From Gammaproteobacteria bacterium (lineage in GTDB: Bacteria > Pseudomonadota > Gammaproteobacteria > Nevskiales > Nevskiaceae): a DNA stretch of 64,000 nucleotides. The number at the start of each line of letters is the position of its first letter. Positions within the stretch are counted from its first letter, which is position 1. The stretch is from positions 1 to 64,000 of the forward strand of contig JAPLSA010000011.1 of NCBI GenBank assembly GCA_026398815.1. The letters run 5' to 3'. Of the stretch, positions 45,779 through 54,221 are shown piece by piece. The notes under the pieces were generated by a model. It did no database searches and was not told where the DNA came from. It was given only the letters and a program-made list of their open reading frames with translations. A program made the position numbers and the translations under genes.

Positions 45779-46489
45779 ATGACGATGACCGCGCCCGACC
45801 GCAGCCTGATGACCCCTGCGCCCAAGCTCCTGCTGTGGGAACTGCGTGCAGTGCCGGAACTGCTCGGCAGCTTCCTGCCGCGACCGTTCGCCGCCGAGCC
45901 GGCACGCGGCCAGGGTCAGCCGGTGATGGTGGTGCCCGGCTTCGCGGCCGATGACCTGGCCGTGGCGCTGCTGACCCGGCGGCTGAGGGCGCTTGGCTAC
46001 CACGCAATCAGCTGGGGCCTGGGCCGCAACACCGGCAACCTCAAGAAGCTGCAACCCCGGCTGGTCGAGCAGGTGCAGCGTCTGGCCGCCAGCCGGGGCG
46101 CGAAGGTCAAGCTGGTCGGCTGGAGCCTGGGCGGCGCGATGGCCCGCGACATCGCCCGCGAGTATCCAGAGATCGTCGACCAGGTGATCACGCTGGGCTC
46201 GCCGGTGATCGGCGGCGCCAAGTTCACTGCCGTCGGCCGCAGCTACCGGAAGAAAGGCATGGACCTGGACCGGATGGCGCAGGCTGCCGATGCCCGCGAA
46301 ACCGCCAAGACCATTCCGGTGCCGGTCACCGCGCTATACGACCGCCACGACGGCATCGTCAGCTGGGGCGCCTGCATCGATCGCCACAACCGCCACGTGC
46401 GGCACATCGAAGTGCGCTGCAGCCATCTCGGCATGGTCGTCGACCGCAGCGTGTTCGGCATCGTCGCCGAGACGCTGGCGCGGCCGTGA
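45779..46489 (+). CDS. Alpha/beta-hydrolase fold esterase or lipase
   Basis: A protein of 236 residues. VMVVPGFAADDLAV, the nucleophile elbow GWSLGG and C-terminal CSHLGMVVD (probable catalytic His) fit a lipase/esterase. No signal peptide is seen. Substrate unknown. Its stop overlaps the GTG start of the bicupin gene. Confidence 0.82.
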   Translation: MTMTAPDRSLMTPAPKLLLWELRAVPELLGSFLPRPFAAEPARGQGQPVMVVPGFAADDLAVALLTRRLRALGYHAISWGLGRNTGNLKKLQPRLVEQVQRLAASRGAKVKLVGWSLGGAMARDIAREYPEIVDQVITLGSPVIGGAKFTAVGRSYRKKGMDLDRMAQAADARETAKTIPVPVTALYDRHDGIVSWGACIDRHNRHVRHIEVRCSHLGMVVDRSVFGIVAETLARP

Positions 46490-47166
46490 AGCTCCACACC
46501 GACTACACGCAGCGGGTGGTGATCGACACCACGGCGATGGCCTGGACGCCGTCGCCGCTGCCGGGTGTAGACCGCAAGCCGCTGGATCGCGACGGCGGCG
46601 AAGTGGCGCGCGCCACGAGCCTGGTCCGCTACGCGCCGGGCTCCGCCTTCAGCGCCCACACGCACGGCGGCGGCGAGGAGTTCTACGTGCTCGACGGCGT
46701 CTTCGAGGACGAGCACGGTGCGTATCCGGCCGGCAGCTATGTGCGCAACCCGATCGGCAGCCGCCACATTCCGAAGTCGACCGCCGGCTGCACGATCCTG
46801 GTCAAGCTCTGGCAGTTCGAGGCCGGCGACAGCGCGCAGTTCGCGATCGACACCGGCAGCGCTGCCTGGCAGCCAGGCCGGGTGCCCGGCCAGCAGGAAA
46901 TCCCGCTGCATCAATTTGGCGACGAGGTGGTCAAGCTGATCGACTTCGCGCCGGGCTGCGCCTCGCTGTTCCACACCCACGGCGGTGGCGAGGAAGTGCT
47001 GGTGCTGGCCGGCACCTTGTCCGACGAGTTCGGCGACTACCCCGCCGGCACCTGGTACCGCGTGCCGCCCGGCTCCTCGCACACGCCGTTCTCGCGCGAC
47101 GGCTGCCGGATCTGGTTCAAGGCCGGGCATCTGCCGCCACGGGCGAAGCTGCCGCCGGCGTCCTGA
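46486..47166 (+). CDS. ChrR-like bicupin protein
   Basis: A protein of 226 residues starting at a GTG that overlaps the upstream stop (GTGA). It is an internal duplication: each half has HTHGGGEE followed by F(E/S)DE(H/F)G-YPAG, metal sites of a ChrR-type cupin. No N-terminal anti-sigma domain is present, so it is likely a free metal-binding cupin enzyme or sensor. The function is unknown. Confidence 0.85.
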   Translation: MKLHTDYTQRVVIDTTAMAWTPSPLPGVDRKPLDRDGGEVARATSLVRYAPGSAFSAHTHGGGEEFYVLDGVFEDEHGAYPAGSYVRNPIGSRHIPKSTAGCTILVKLWQFEAGDSAQFAIDTGSAAWQPGRVPGQQEIPLHQFGDEVVKLIDFAPGCASLFHTHGGGEEVLVLAGTLSDEFGDYPAGTWYRVPPGSSHTPFSRDGCRIWFKAGHLPPRAKLPPAS

Positions 47167-47207
47167 TCGGCTGGAGCACTTGGTGGGCTGAAGTTCGCGT
47201 TGGGGCG

Positions 47208-47294
47208 CTGGATACCGGCTTTCGCCGGTATGACAGCCTGTGAGTGCAGCACCTCCCTCAACCCATCGTCATACCGGCGAAAGCCGGTATCCAG
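47208..47294. repeat. REP-like element, perfect 27-bp inverted pair
   Basis: The arms 47208-47234 and 47268-47294 are perfectly complementary over 27 bp around a 33-nt loop. Each arm also folds alone (ATACCGGC-TTTC-GCCGGTAT). It lies between the convergent bicupin and glcF genes and may end transcription from both sides. Related copies are at 51686-51863. Confidence 0.9.
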
Positions 47295-47325
47295 TGGCGG
47301 ACCACAGCCCCGCGACGACGCGCGC

Positions 47326-48555
47326 TCAAACCCCCAGCCGCTCCGCGATCAGCTCGATCCAGTGCTCCACCGGCCGCTTGGCATCGCTGGCCAGATGGGT
47401 TAGGCAGCCGATGTTGGCGGTGGCGATGCGGCTCGGCTGGCCGGCTTCGAGGGCGACCAGTTTGTTGGCCTTGAGCGTGGCCGACAGCTGCGGCTGCAGG
47501 ATCGAATAGGTGCCGGCCGAGCCGCAGCAGAGATGACTGTCGGCGACCACCGTGGTGCGAAAACCCGCCACGGTCAGCAGCCGCTCGACCTGGCCCTTGT
47601 TCTTCAGCCCGTGCTGCAGGGTGCAGGGCGAGTGGAAGGCGATGGCTTCCGGCTTCGCCGCCGTGCGCGCCAGCGCGGCATCGAAGGCGGCGGCTTCGCG
47701 GCTCAGCACCGTGGTGAGGTCGATCAGCGCGGCTGTGACCCGCTCGGCTTTCACGCGATACGCCGGGTCGCCGTGCAAGTGGTGGGCGTATTCGGCGACG
47801 AAGCTGGCGCAGCCGGAGGCGCTGACGACGATGCCTTCGGCGCCGCCTTCGAGCGCGGCACAGAGCCGGTCGATCGCGATGCGGGCGGTATCGAGCCCTG
47901 CGGCTTGCGCGTTCAGGTGGTACTCGACCGCGCCGCAGCAGCCGATGGCGAGCGGCACCGCGCTGATGCCGATGGCATCCAGTACGCGAGCGGCGGCGCT
48001 GTCGATGTCCGGCGCCAGCGACGGCTGCACGCAGCCGCCGGCGATCACCAGCCGCCGCGCGTGGCGCGCGGATGGCCAGGTGCCGGCCGGGCGCGGCAGC
48101 GGCACCGCGTCCTTCAGCGCCTTCGGCAGCAGCGGCCGGAACAACCGGCCGAACCACAGCAGCAGCCCGAACAAGGCCGGCTTCGGCAGCACCAGACGCA
48201 AGCCCCAGCGGATCAGCCGCTGCGGCGCGCTGCGCGGCACTTTCGCTTCGACGACCTCGCGGCCGATGTCGACCAGACGACCGTACTGGACGCCGCTCGG
48301 ACAGGTCGATTCGCAGCTGCGGCAGGTCAGGCAGCGGTCGAGGTGGTCGCGGGTTTCCTCGGTCACGGCTGCGCCTTCGAGCACCGACTTGATCTGGTAG
48401 ATGCGGCCGCGTGGGCCATCCAGTTCGTCGCCAAGAAGCTGGTAGGTCGGGCAGGTGGCGTTGCAGAAGCCGCAGTGCACGCAGGCGCGCAGGATGCGGT
48501 CAGCCTCCTGGCCCTGCGGCGTGTCGCGGATAAAATCGGCGAGATTGGTCTGCAT
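47326..48555 (-). CDS. glcF: Glycolate oxidase iron-sulfur subunit
   Basis: A protein of 409 residues. Two [4Fe-4S] motifs, CVHCGFCNATCPTY and CLTCRSCESTCPSG, sit in the first 100 residues, and two CCG-type cysteine repeats follow (GCCGAVEYH, CCGSAGTY). It passes electrons from the GlcDE flavoprotein to the respiratory chain. It is third in glcD-glcE-glcF, 7 nt after glcE. Confidence 0.96.
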   Translation of the reverse strand: MQTNLADFIRDTPQGQEADRILRACVHCGFCNATCPTYQLLGDELDGPRGRIYQIKSVLEGAAVTEETRDHLDRCLTCRSCESTCPSGVQYGRLVDIGREVVEAKVPRSAPQRLIRWGLRLVLPKPALFGLLLWFGRLFRPLLPKALKDAVPLPRPAGTWPSARHARRLVIAGGCVQPSLAPDIDSAAARVLDAIGISAVPLAIGCCGAVEYHLNAQAAGLDTARIAIDRLCAALEGGAEGIVVSASGCASFVAEYAHHLHGDPAYRVKAERVTAALIDLTTVLSREAAAFDAALARTAAKPEAIAFHSPCTLQHGLKNKGQVERLLTVAGFRTTVVADSHLCCGSAGTYSILQPQLSATLKANKLVALEAGQPSRIATANIGCLTHLASDAKRPVEHWIELIAERLGV

Positions 48556-48562
48556 GGGCGAC

Positions 48563-49621
48563 TCAGAGATCCGGATACAGGCGGCCGCGATTGAGAATGC
48601 CGGCCGGGTCGAAGCTGGCTTTCAACCGCCGGTGCAAGGCCATCACCGGCGCTGTGGGCGGCTGGAAGGCGTGCCGGCAATCGACACCGCGCCAGCCGCT
48701 GGCGTGACCGCCGTGGCTGGCCGCGAGCGCCTGCACGGCATCCGCCGGCAGCGCACAGCGCAGCCAGCGCTGGCCGCCGCCCCAGTCGATCAGCTCGTCG
48801 ACGCCGTCGGCAGCGAGCGCTGGCGCGGTCGGCCGGACCGCCAGCCGCCACAGCGGCGCGGGCCCGGCGAAGAACGAATCGGTCTGCTCGCGGATCGCAG
48901 CCCAGAACGCGCCGGCATCCGGCAGCGCTTCGCCACCGAGCCGGGCCAGCGCTGCGCCGACCGCCGCCGGGTTGCCGGCCAGCCGCAGCCGCAGGCGGCC
49001 GCCGTGATGCACCGCGCCGGCCAGCGGCAACGGCTGGCCAGCCAGGCGGTTCATGGTCGCGATCGCGTCGGCGGCCGGCACCTCGAAGACCCGTGTCTCG
49101 TCGGCTTCCGGCGTCGGCAGCACCTTGAAGCTGACTTCGGTGATGAGGCCCAGCGTGCCCATTGCGCCGGCCTGCAGCCGGAAGGTGTCGAAGCCGGCGA
49201 CGTTCTTCATCACCTGGCCGCCGAACTTCAGGCAGTCGCCGCGGCCGTCGATCAGGCTGACGCCGAGCAGGTAGTCGCGCACCGCGCCGGTGTACGGCCG
49301 GCGCGGGCCGGACAGGCCGCTGGCGACGCAGCCGCCAACCGTCGCGCGGCCGCCGAACAGCGGCGGCTCGAACGGCAGGCACTGGCCGGATGCGGCGAGC
49401 GTGGCCGCCACCTCGGTCAGCGGCGTGCCGGCCCTGACGGTCAGCACCAGTTCACTGGGGTCGTAGGCGACGATGCCGGCGTGGCCGCCGGTGTCGAGCC
49501 GTTCGCCAACGGGCTCGCCGCCGAGGAAATCCTTGCTGCCGCCGCCCCGGATGCACAGCGGCGCAGCGCTGGCCTGCGCGGCGCGGATGCGCGCCTGCGC
49601 CTGTTCGATGAAATCGGTCAT
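48563..49621 (-). CDS. glcE: Glycolate oxidase FAD-binding subunit
   Basis: A protein of 352 residues from the ATG at 49621. The PCMH-type FAD domain has RGGGSKDFLGG, FGGRATVGGCVASGLSGPRRP and QVMKNVAGFDTFRLQAGAMGTLGLIT, and the C-terminus DPAGILNRGRLYPDL is standard. It is 7 nt after glcD and forms the oxidase with GlcD and GlcF. Confidence 0.95.
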   Translation of the reverse strand: MTDFIEQAQARIRAAQASAAPLCIRGGGSKDFLGGEPVGERLDTGGHAGIVAYDPSELVLTVRAGTPLTEVAATLAASGQCLPFEPPLFGGRATVGGCVASGLSGPRRPYTGAVRDYLLGVSLIDGRGDCLKFGGQVMKNVAGFDTFRLQAGAMGTLGLITEVSFKVLPTPEADETRVFEVPAADAIATMNRLAGQPLPLAGAVHHGGRLRLRLAGNPAAVGAALARLGGEALPDAGAFWAAIREQTDSFFAGPAPLWRLAVRPTAPALAADGVDELIDWGGGQRWLRCALPADAVQALAASHGGHASGWRGVDCRHAFQPPTAPVMALHRRLKASFDPAGILNRGRLYPDL

Positions 49622-49628
49622 GGCGGGC

Positions 49629-51107
49629 TCAGAAGCGCGGCAGCTCGGGGTGCCGGGTCTGGCCGGCATGGATGTGCATGCGGCCCATTTCGGCGCAACG
49701 ATGCAGGCTCGGCACCGCCTTGCCGGGATTGAGCAGCCCCTTGGGATCGAAGGCCGCCTTCACGGCATGGAAGGCTTCCAGTTCCAGCGCGTGGAACTGC
49801 GTGCACATGGCATCGATCTTCTCCACACCCACCCCGTGCTCGCCGGTGATGGTGCCGCCGACCGCCACACTCAGATCGAGAATCCGGTTGCCGAAGGCCT
49901 CGGCCTTTTCCAGATCACCCGGCTTGTTGGCGTCATAGAAGATCAGCGGATGCAGGTTGCCGTCGCCGGCATGGAAGACGTTGGCGCAGCGCAGGCCGAA
50001 CTCGTCGGAATAGCCGGCGATCTTGCGCAGCACCTCGCCGAGATGGCGGCGCGGGATGGTGCCGTCCATGCAGTAGTAGTCCGGCGTGATGCGGCCCACG
50101 GCCGGGAACGCCGCCTTGCGGCCGGCCCACAGGCGCAGCCGTTCAGCCTCGTCCTTCGAGGTGCGCATCGCGGTGGCACCGCTGGCCTTGAGCACCGCTT
50201 CGATGCGCTCGATCTCGTTGGCGACTTCCTCCGGCGTGCCGTCGCTTTCGGCCAGCAGGATCGCTTCGGCATCGAGCGGGTAGCCGGCCTTGACGAAGTC
50301 CTCGACGGCTGCGATCGCAAGCTTGTCCATCATCTCCAGGCCGGCCGGAATGATGCCGGCGGCGATGATCGCGGCCACGCCCTGCCCAGCTTTCTCGACG
50401 CTGCCGAAGCAGGCCATCACCACGCGCGCCAGCTGCGGGCGTGGCAGCAGTTTCACGGTGACTTCGGTGACCACGCCGAGCAGGCCTTCGGAGCCGACCA
50501 GCAGCGCCATCAGGTCGTAGCCCGGCGCATCCGGCGCTTCGCTGCCCAGTTCGATGATCTGGCCGTCGGCGAGTGCCAGGCGGGCGGCGACCACGTTGTG
50601 CACGGTCAGCCCGTACTTCAGGCAGTGCACGCCGCCGGAGTTCTCGGCGACGTTGCCGCCGATCGAGCAGGCGATCTGGCTCGACGGGTCTGGCGCGTAG
50701 TACAGCGCATGCGCCGCCGCTGCTTCGCTGATCGCCAGATTGCGCACGCCAGGCTGCACGCGGGCCGTGCGGGCAACGGGATCGAGCGCGAGGATGCGGT
50801 TGAGGCGGGCCAGCGACAGCAGCACGCCGCCCTGTTCGGGCAACGCCCCGCCGGCCAGCCCGGTGCCGTGGCCACGGGCGACGACCGGCACGCCGCCGGC
50901 ATCGCAGATCCGCAGCACGGCGGCCACCTGCTGCTCGTCGACCGGCAGCGCCACGCACAGCGGCAGGCGCCGGTACATCGACAGGCCATCGCATTCGTAC
51001 GGCCGCATCTGTTCTACCGTGGTCAGCAGCGCGCCTTTCGGCAGCACCTCGGCCAGCGCGGAAAACAGGGCGGTGGAGTCGATCGGCGGAGGGGGCGGCG
51101 CGTTCAT
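49629..51107 (-). CDS. glcD: Glycolate oxidase catalytic subunit
   Basis: A protein of 492 residues. FAD binding is shown by RGHGTGLAGGALP and SIGGNVAENSGGVHCLKYG, and VFHAGDGNLHP, TGEHGVG and DPKGLLNPGK are GlcD/FAD-oxidase hallmarks. It oxidises glycolate to glyoxylate, and is first in the operon. No glcC regulator is next to it. Confidence 0.96.
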   Translation of the reverse strand: MNAPPPPPIDSTALFSALAEVLPKGALLTTVEQMRPYECDGLSMYRRLPLCVALPVDEQQVAAVLRICDAGGVPVVARGHGTGLAGGALPEQGGVLLSLARLNRILALDPVARTARVQPGVRNLAISEAAAAHALYYAPDPSSQIACSIGGNVAENSGGVHCLKYGLTVHNVVAARLALADGQIIELGSEAPDAPGYDLMALLVGSEGLLGVVTEVTVKLLPRPQLARVVMACFGSVEKAGQGVAAIIAAGIIPAGLEMMDKLAIAAVEDFVKAGYPLDAEAILLAESDGTPEEVANEIERIEAVLKASGATAMRTSKDEAERLRLWAGRKAAFPAVGRITPDYYCMDGTIPRRHLGEVLRKIAGYSDEFGLRCANVFHAGDGNLHPLIFYDANKPGDLEKAEAFGNRILDLSVAVGGTITGEHGVGVEKIDAMCTQFHALELEAFHAVKAAFDPKGLLNPGKAVPSLHRCAEMGRMHIHAGQTRHPELPRF

Positions 51108-51164
51108 GGCCGCAGTGTAGCGGGCGGGTCCGGCCGTCGAAATTGGCTTTGTCGAGCCGGAATG

Positions 51165-51193
51165 CCCGAGGCCCGCACAGGGCGGGCCTCGGG
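51165..51193 (-). terminator. Long hairpin between the small secreted protein and glcD
   Basis: CCCGAGGCCCGC and GCGGGCCTCGGG form a perfect 12-bp stem around a 5-nt loop, 16 nt after the small gene's stop. No U-run follows, so termination would be inefficient or Rho-assisted. Confidence 0.55.
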
Positions 51194-51208
51194 GTTCAGC
51201 ACTGGCGA

Positions 51209-51526
51209 TCAGCGCCAGTAGCGACGGTCGTAACGGTCCTCGTCGTAGTGGCGCCAGCGATCGTCCCGGCGGTCATCGCGACGGTCCCAGCGGCGATCGT
51301 CACGGCGGTCATCGCGGTAGTCGTGGCGATCGTCATGATGGTGGCGATGCTGCACCGGCAACGGCCGGCCCCAGCCGTCATGGCGGTAGTCATGGCGATG
51401 ATCGTGGCGGTAGCCATAGGGGTTCGGGCAGTACGGCTGGCCGGCCTGGCTCGGCAGCGCCAGCAGCAGGGTCGCGGTGGCAGTGGCGGCGAACAGCCCT
51501 TTCTTCAACATCGATGTGGTCGGCAT
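51209..51526 (-). CDS. Small secreted Arg/His/Asp-rich protein
   Basis: A protein of 105 residues with a signal peptide (MLKKGLFAATATATLLLALPSQAG; the start could be 51526 or the ATG at 51511). The mature part is almost wholly Arg, His, Asp and Tyr in short repeats (RHDHRHDYRHD, RRDDRRWDRRDDR). It looks like an RHD-rich low-complexity periplasmic protein, possibly metal-binding or a charged polyampholyte. I recognise no family. Confidence 0.7.
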   Translation of the reverse strand: MPTTSMLKKGLFAATATATLLLALPSQAGQPYCPNPYGYRHDHRHDYRHDGWGRPLPVQHRHHHDDRHDYRDDRRDDRRWDRRDDRRDDRWRHYDEDRYDRRYWR

Positions 51527-51685
51527 GACGGCATCTCCTCGCCCGGTTCGGGCTGCACGCAGACCGGCTTGGCCTGTGCGATGGAGATTGCGCGCCGCGC
51601 CTTGAATCGAGCCTGAACCGCGCGGTTCACTTGGGATTCAGACGGTGTTGCGGTTCCTCGCTACTGATGCACCCCATCACATATC

Positions 51686-51863
51686 GTCATTCCGGCGCAG
51701 GCCGGAATCCAGTGTGGCAGGCACGGAAATGAGCGTGGGTTCGCGTACTGGATCCCGGCTTTCGCCGGGATGACGAGGGTGAGTGTGCGTGCTGGATCCC
51801 GGCCTTTGCCGCGATGACGGGAGCAGAGTTCCCATGCTGCATCTCGACCTCCGCCGCGATGAC
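51686..51863. repeat. Cluster of four REP-like repeats
   Basis: Four 27-nt units of the same family as the pair at 47208: one inverted (51686-51712), two direct copies (51748-51774, 51792-51818) and one decayed copy (51837-51863). Each intact unit has a short palindrome such as CCCGGC-TTTC-GCCGGG. They lie between the small secreted protein gene and tag. Confidence 0.85.
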
Positions 51864-51882
51864 CGCGCAGCAGCGGGACCGG

Positions 51883-52458
51883 CTAGACGTGGCGCGCCGG
51901 ACAGCCAATCAGGTGATCGTTGACCACGCCGACCGCCTGCAGATAGGCGTAGATGATCGTCGAGCCGACGAACTTGAAGCCGCGTTTGAGCAAGGCCTTG
52001 GAGATCGCGTCACTCAGTTCGGTACGCGCCGGAATCTGCTTCATCTCGGTCCAGTGATTGACCACCGGCTGGCCGCCGACATGGCGCCACAGCCAGGCAT
52101 CGAGGCTGCCTTCCTCGTCGCACAGCCGCAGGTAGGCCTGGGCGTTGACGATCGTGGCGTTGATCTTGAGCTGGTTGCGGACGATGCCGGCATCCGCCAT
52201 CAAGCGTTCGCGGTCGGCATCGGTATAGGCGGCGATCTTCTTTGCGTCGAAGCCATCGAAGGCGCGGCGGTAGCCGTCGCGCTTGGCGAGGATCGTCGAC
52301 CAGCTCAGGCCCGCCTGCGCGCCTTCGAGGATCAGCATCTCGAACAGCACGCGGTCATCGTGCTGCGGCCGTCCCCACTCGGCATCGTGATAGGCGCGCT
52401 CGCCGGCCGTCTTCATCGCCCACGCGCAGGGCGTCGGCGTCAGCGCGGTGTTGGTCAC
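51883..52458 (-). CDS. tag: 3-methyladenine DNA glycosylase I
   Basis: A protein of 191 residues from a GTG at 52458 that overlaps the dihydroorotase stop (GTGA). Starting there keeps the zinc-snap pattern of Tag: Cys11 and His24 are 13 apart, and the C-terminal DHLIGC has His and Cys 4 apart. YHDAEWGRP, FEMLILEGAQAGLSW and FKFVGSTI are also diagnostic. It removes 3-methyladenine from DNA. A longer frame upstream is a shadow of dihydroorotase. Confidence 0.95.
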   Translation of the reverse strand: MTNTALTPTPCAWAMKTAGERAYHDAEWGRPQHDDRVLFEMLILEGAQAGLSWSTILAKRDGYRRAFDGFDAKKIAAYTDADRERLMADAGIVRNQLKINATIVNAQAYLRLCDEEGSLDAWLWRHVGGQPVVNHWTEMKQIPARTELSDAISKALLKRGFKFVGSTIIYAYLQAVGVVNDHLIGCPARHV

Positions 52459-53777
52459 GCGAACTCGATGCGCTGGCCGAACGGCTGCGGGCGCAGCGCG
52501 CCGTCGCGGTAGACCAGCTTGCCGTTGACCCAGGTGGCGTCGATGCGCGACTTGAAGCGGTGGCCGTCGAACGGCGACCAGCCGCACTTGTAACGCACGC
52601 TTTCCGGTGTCACGTCGGTGATGCCGCGCGGATCGACAACCACCAGATCGGCGTAGCCGCCTTCGCGCAGATAGCCGCGATCGACGATGCCGAAGCGTTC
52701 GGCCGGCGCATGGCAGGCGCGCTCGACGACCGTTTCCAGCGGCAGTTCGCCGCGCTCCACCAATTCCATCAGCGCCAGCAGGCTGTGCTGCACCAGCGGC
52801 AGGCCGCTCGGCGCCTTGAAGTAGCTGTTGGCCTTTTCCGCAGCCGTGTGCGGCGCATGGTCGGTGGCGATGATGTCGATGACGCCGTCGCGCACTGCCG
52901 CCACCAGCGCCTCGCGATCGGCCAGGGTCTTGACCGCCGGATTGCACTTCAGCTTCGAGCCGAGATGCGGGTAATAGCTTTCGTCGAAGTACAGGTGATG
53001 AACGCAGGCCTCGACGCTGATCTGCTTGGTCTTCACATCACCCTTGGCGAAGAACGGCAGTTCGCTGGCCGAGGTCAGGTGCAGCACGTGCAGCCGGGTG
53101 CCGTGCTTCTTGGCGAGCCCGATCGCCAGCTCGGTGGACTTGTAGCAGGCCGCCGCGCTGCGGATGTACGGGTGCTCGGAGAACGGCACGTCCTCGCCGT
53201 ACTTGGCGCGCGCCGCGTCCTCGGCAACCTTGATCATCGGCGTGTCTTCGCAGTGGGTGACGATCATCACCGGCGCCCGCTGGAAGATCTTGTCGAGCGT
53301 GTCCGGGTTGTCGACCAGCATGTTGCCGGTGGACGCGCCCATGAAGATCTTGATCGCGCAGGCTTCGCCTTTCTTCAGCGCTTCCAGCTCCGACAGGTTG
53401 TCGTTGGTGGTGCCCATGTAGAACGCGTGGTTGGCGAAGGTGCGCCCGGCCGCGATGCGGTACTTGTCGGCCAGCGCTTCGCGCGTGATCGTCTGCGGGT
53501 TGACGTTCGGCATGTCGAAAAAGCTGGTCACGCCACCCGCCACGGCCGCCGCCGATTCGGTCGCCAGATCGCCCTTGGCGGTCAGCCCCGGCTCGCGGAA
53601 ATGCACCTGGTCGTCGATCAGCCCGGGCAGCAGCAGCCGGCCCTTGGCGTCGAACACCTCGACACCGGTGGGTGCTGCGATCTTCGGCGCGATCTTCGCG
53701 ATCCGCTCGCCGACGATCAGCAGATCGGCTTCGAAGCGCCGACCTTCGTTGATGAGTGTGGCGTTGGTGATGAGCAT
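52455..53777 (-). CDS. Dihydroorotase-type amidohydrolase
   Basis: A protein of 440 residues from the ATG at 53777 (MLITNATLINEGRR). Metal-site motifs: LPGLIDDQVHFREPG, CAIKIFMGAS (carboxylated Lys), THCEDTPM, LHLTSASE and IATDHAPH. The first His of the usual H-x-H is Gln here, which I recall as normal in one dihydroorotase subfamily. It would cyclise carbamoyl aspartate in pyrimidine synthesis. It is 4 nt downstream of hicA and coupled to tag. Confidence 0.88.
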   Translation of the reverse strand: MLITNATLINEGRRFEADLLIVGERIAKIAPKIAAPTGVEVFDAKGRLLLPGLIDDQVHFREPGLTAKGDLATESAAAVAGGVTSFFDMPNVNPQTITREALADKYRIAAGRTFANHAFYMGTTNDNLSELEALKKGEACAIKIFMGASTGNMLVDNPDTLDKIFQRAPVMIVTHCEDTPMIKVAEDAARAKYGEDVPFSEHPYIRSAAACYKSTELAIGLAKKHGTRLHVLHLTSASELPFFAKGDVKTKQISVEACVHHLYFDESYYPHLGSKLKCNPAVKTLADREALVAAVRDGVIDIIATDHAPHTAAEKANSYFKAPSGLPLVQHSLLALMELVERGELPLETVVERACHAPAERFGIVDRGYLREGGYADLVVVDPRGITDVTPESVRYKCGWSPFDGHRFKSRIDATWVNGKLVYRDGALRPQPFGQRIEFA

Positions 53778-53781
53778 GGCT

Positions 53782-53988
53782 TTAGAGATCGTGTTCAGTG
53801 ATGCCGGCAAGCTTCATGAGATGGTGCTGCAGCCCCTGCTTTAGCGCAGTGCTGCCGTGGACCGGCAGCGAGATGCGGGCGATTTCGCCGGGCTTCGCGT
53901 AGATATGGTGACTGCCGCTGATCCTTACCAGCACCCAGCCGCGCCGCTCCAGCAGCTTCGCGAACTGTTTGCCGGAGACGGTTTTCAC
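53782..53988 (-). CDS. hicA: HicA toxin
   Basis: A protein of 68 residues of the YcfA/HicA family: SGKQFAKLLERRGWVLVRISGSHHIYAKPG has the catalytic His in a double-stranded RNA-binding fold. It cleaves mRNA when not bound by HicB. It follows hicB with a 4-nt overlap. Confidence 0.93.
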   Translation of the reverse strand: MKTVSGKQFAKLLERRGWVLVRISGSHHIYAKPGEIARISLPVHGSTALKQGLQHHLMKLAGITEHDL

Positions 53989-54188
53989 ACAGCGATTTCG
54001 ACAACCCGGTCGGTTGCCGCGATCGGAAATTCCGAAAGATCGACGGCGAGGCAGCCTTCGACGGCTTCGTGGAGGTTGGCCATCAGTTCGTCAAGCGTCT
54101 CGCCCTGACTCACGCAGCCCGGCAGCGTGGGCACTTCGGCCCAGAATCCGCCCTCTTCCGCTTGATGAACAATCGCTTTCAGTTTCAT
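53985..54188 (-). CDS. hicB: HicB antitoxin
   Basis: A protein of 67 residues from the ATG at 54188. The N-terminal fold is KAIVHQAEEGGFWAEVPTLPGCVSQGETLDELMANLHEAVEG, typical of short HicB. It has no DNA-binding tail, so repression may need other means. Order hicB-hicA, both upstream of dihydroorotase. Confidence 0.92.
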   Translation of the reverse strand: MKLKAIVHQAEEGGFWAEVPTLPGCVSQGETLDELMANLHEAVEGCLAVDLSEFPIAATDRVVEIAV

Positions 54189-54221
54189 AGCTGGCCCTCG
54201 TTTGCCAGGCAATTATGCGCC

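Noticed and set aside
51686-51863. CRISPR array
   Set aside because: The units are few, in both orientations, palindromic and unevenly spaced. They also match the element at 47208, as REP sequences do.
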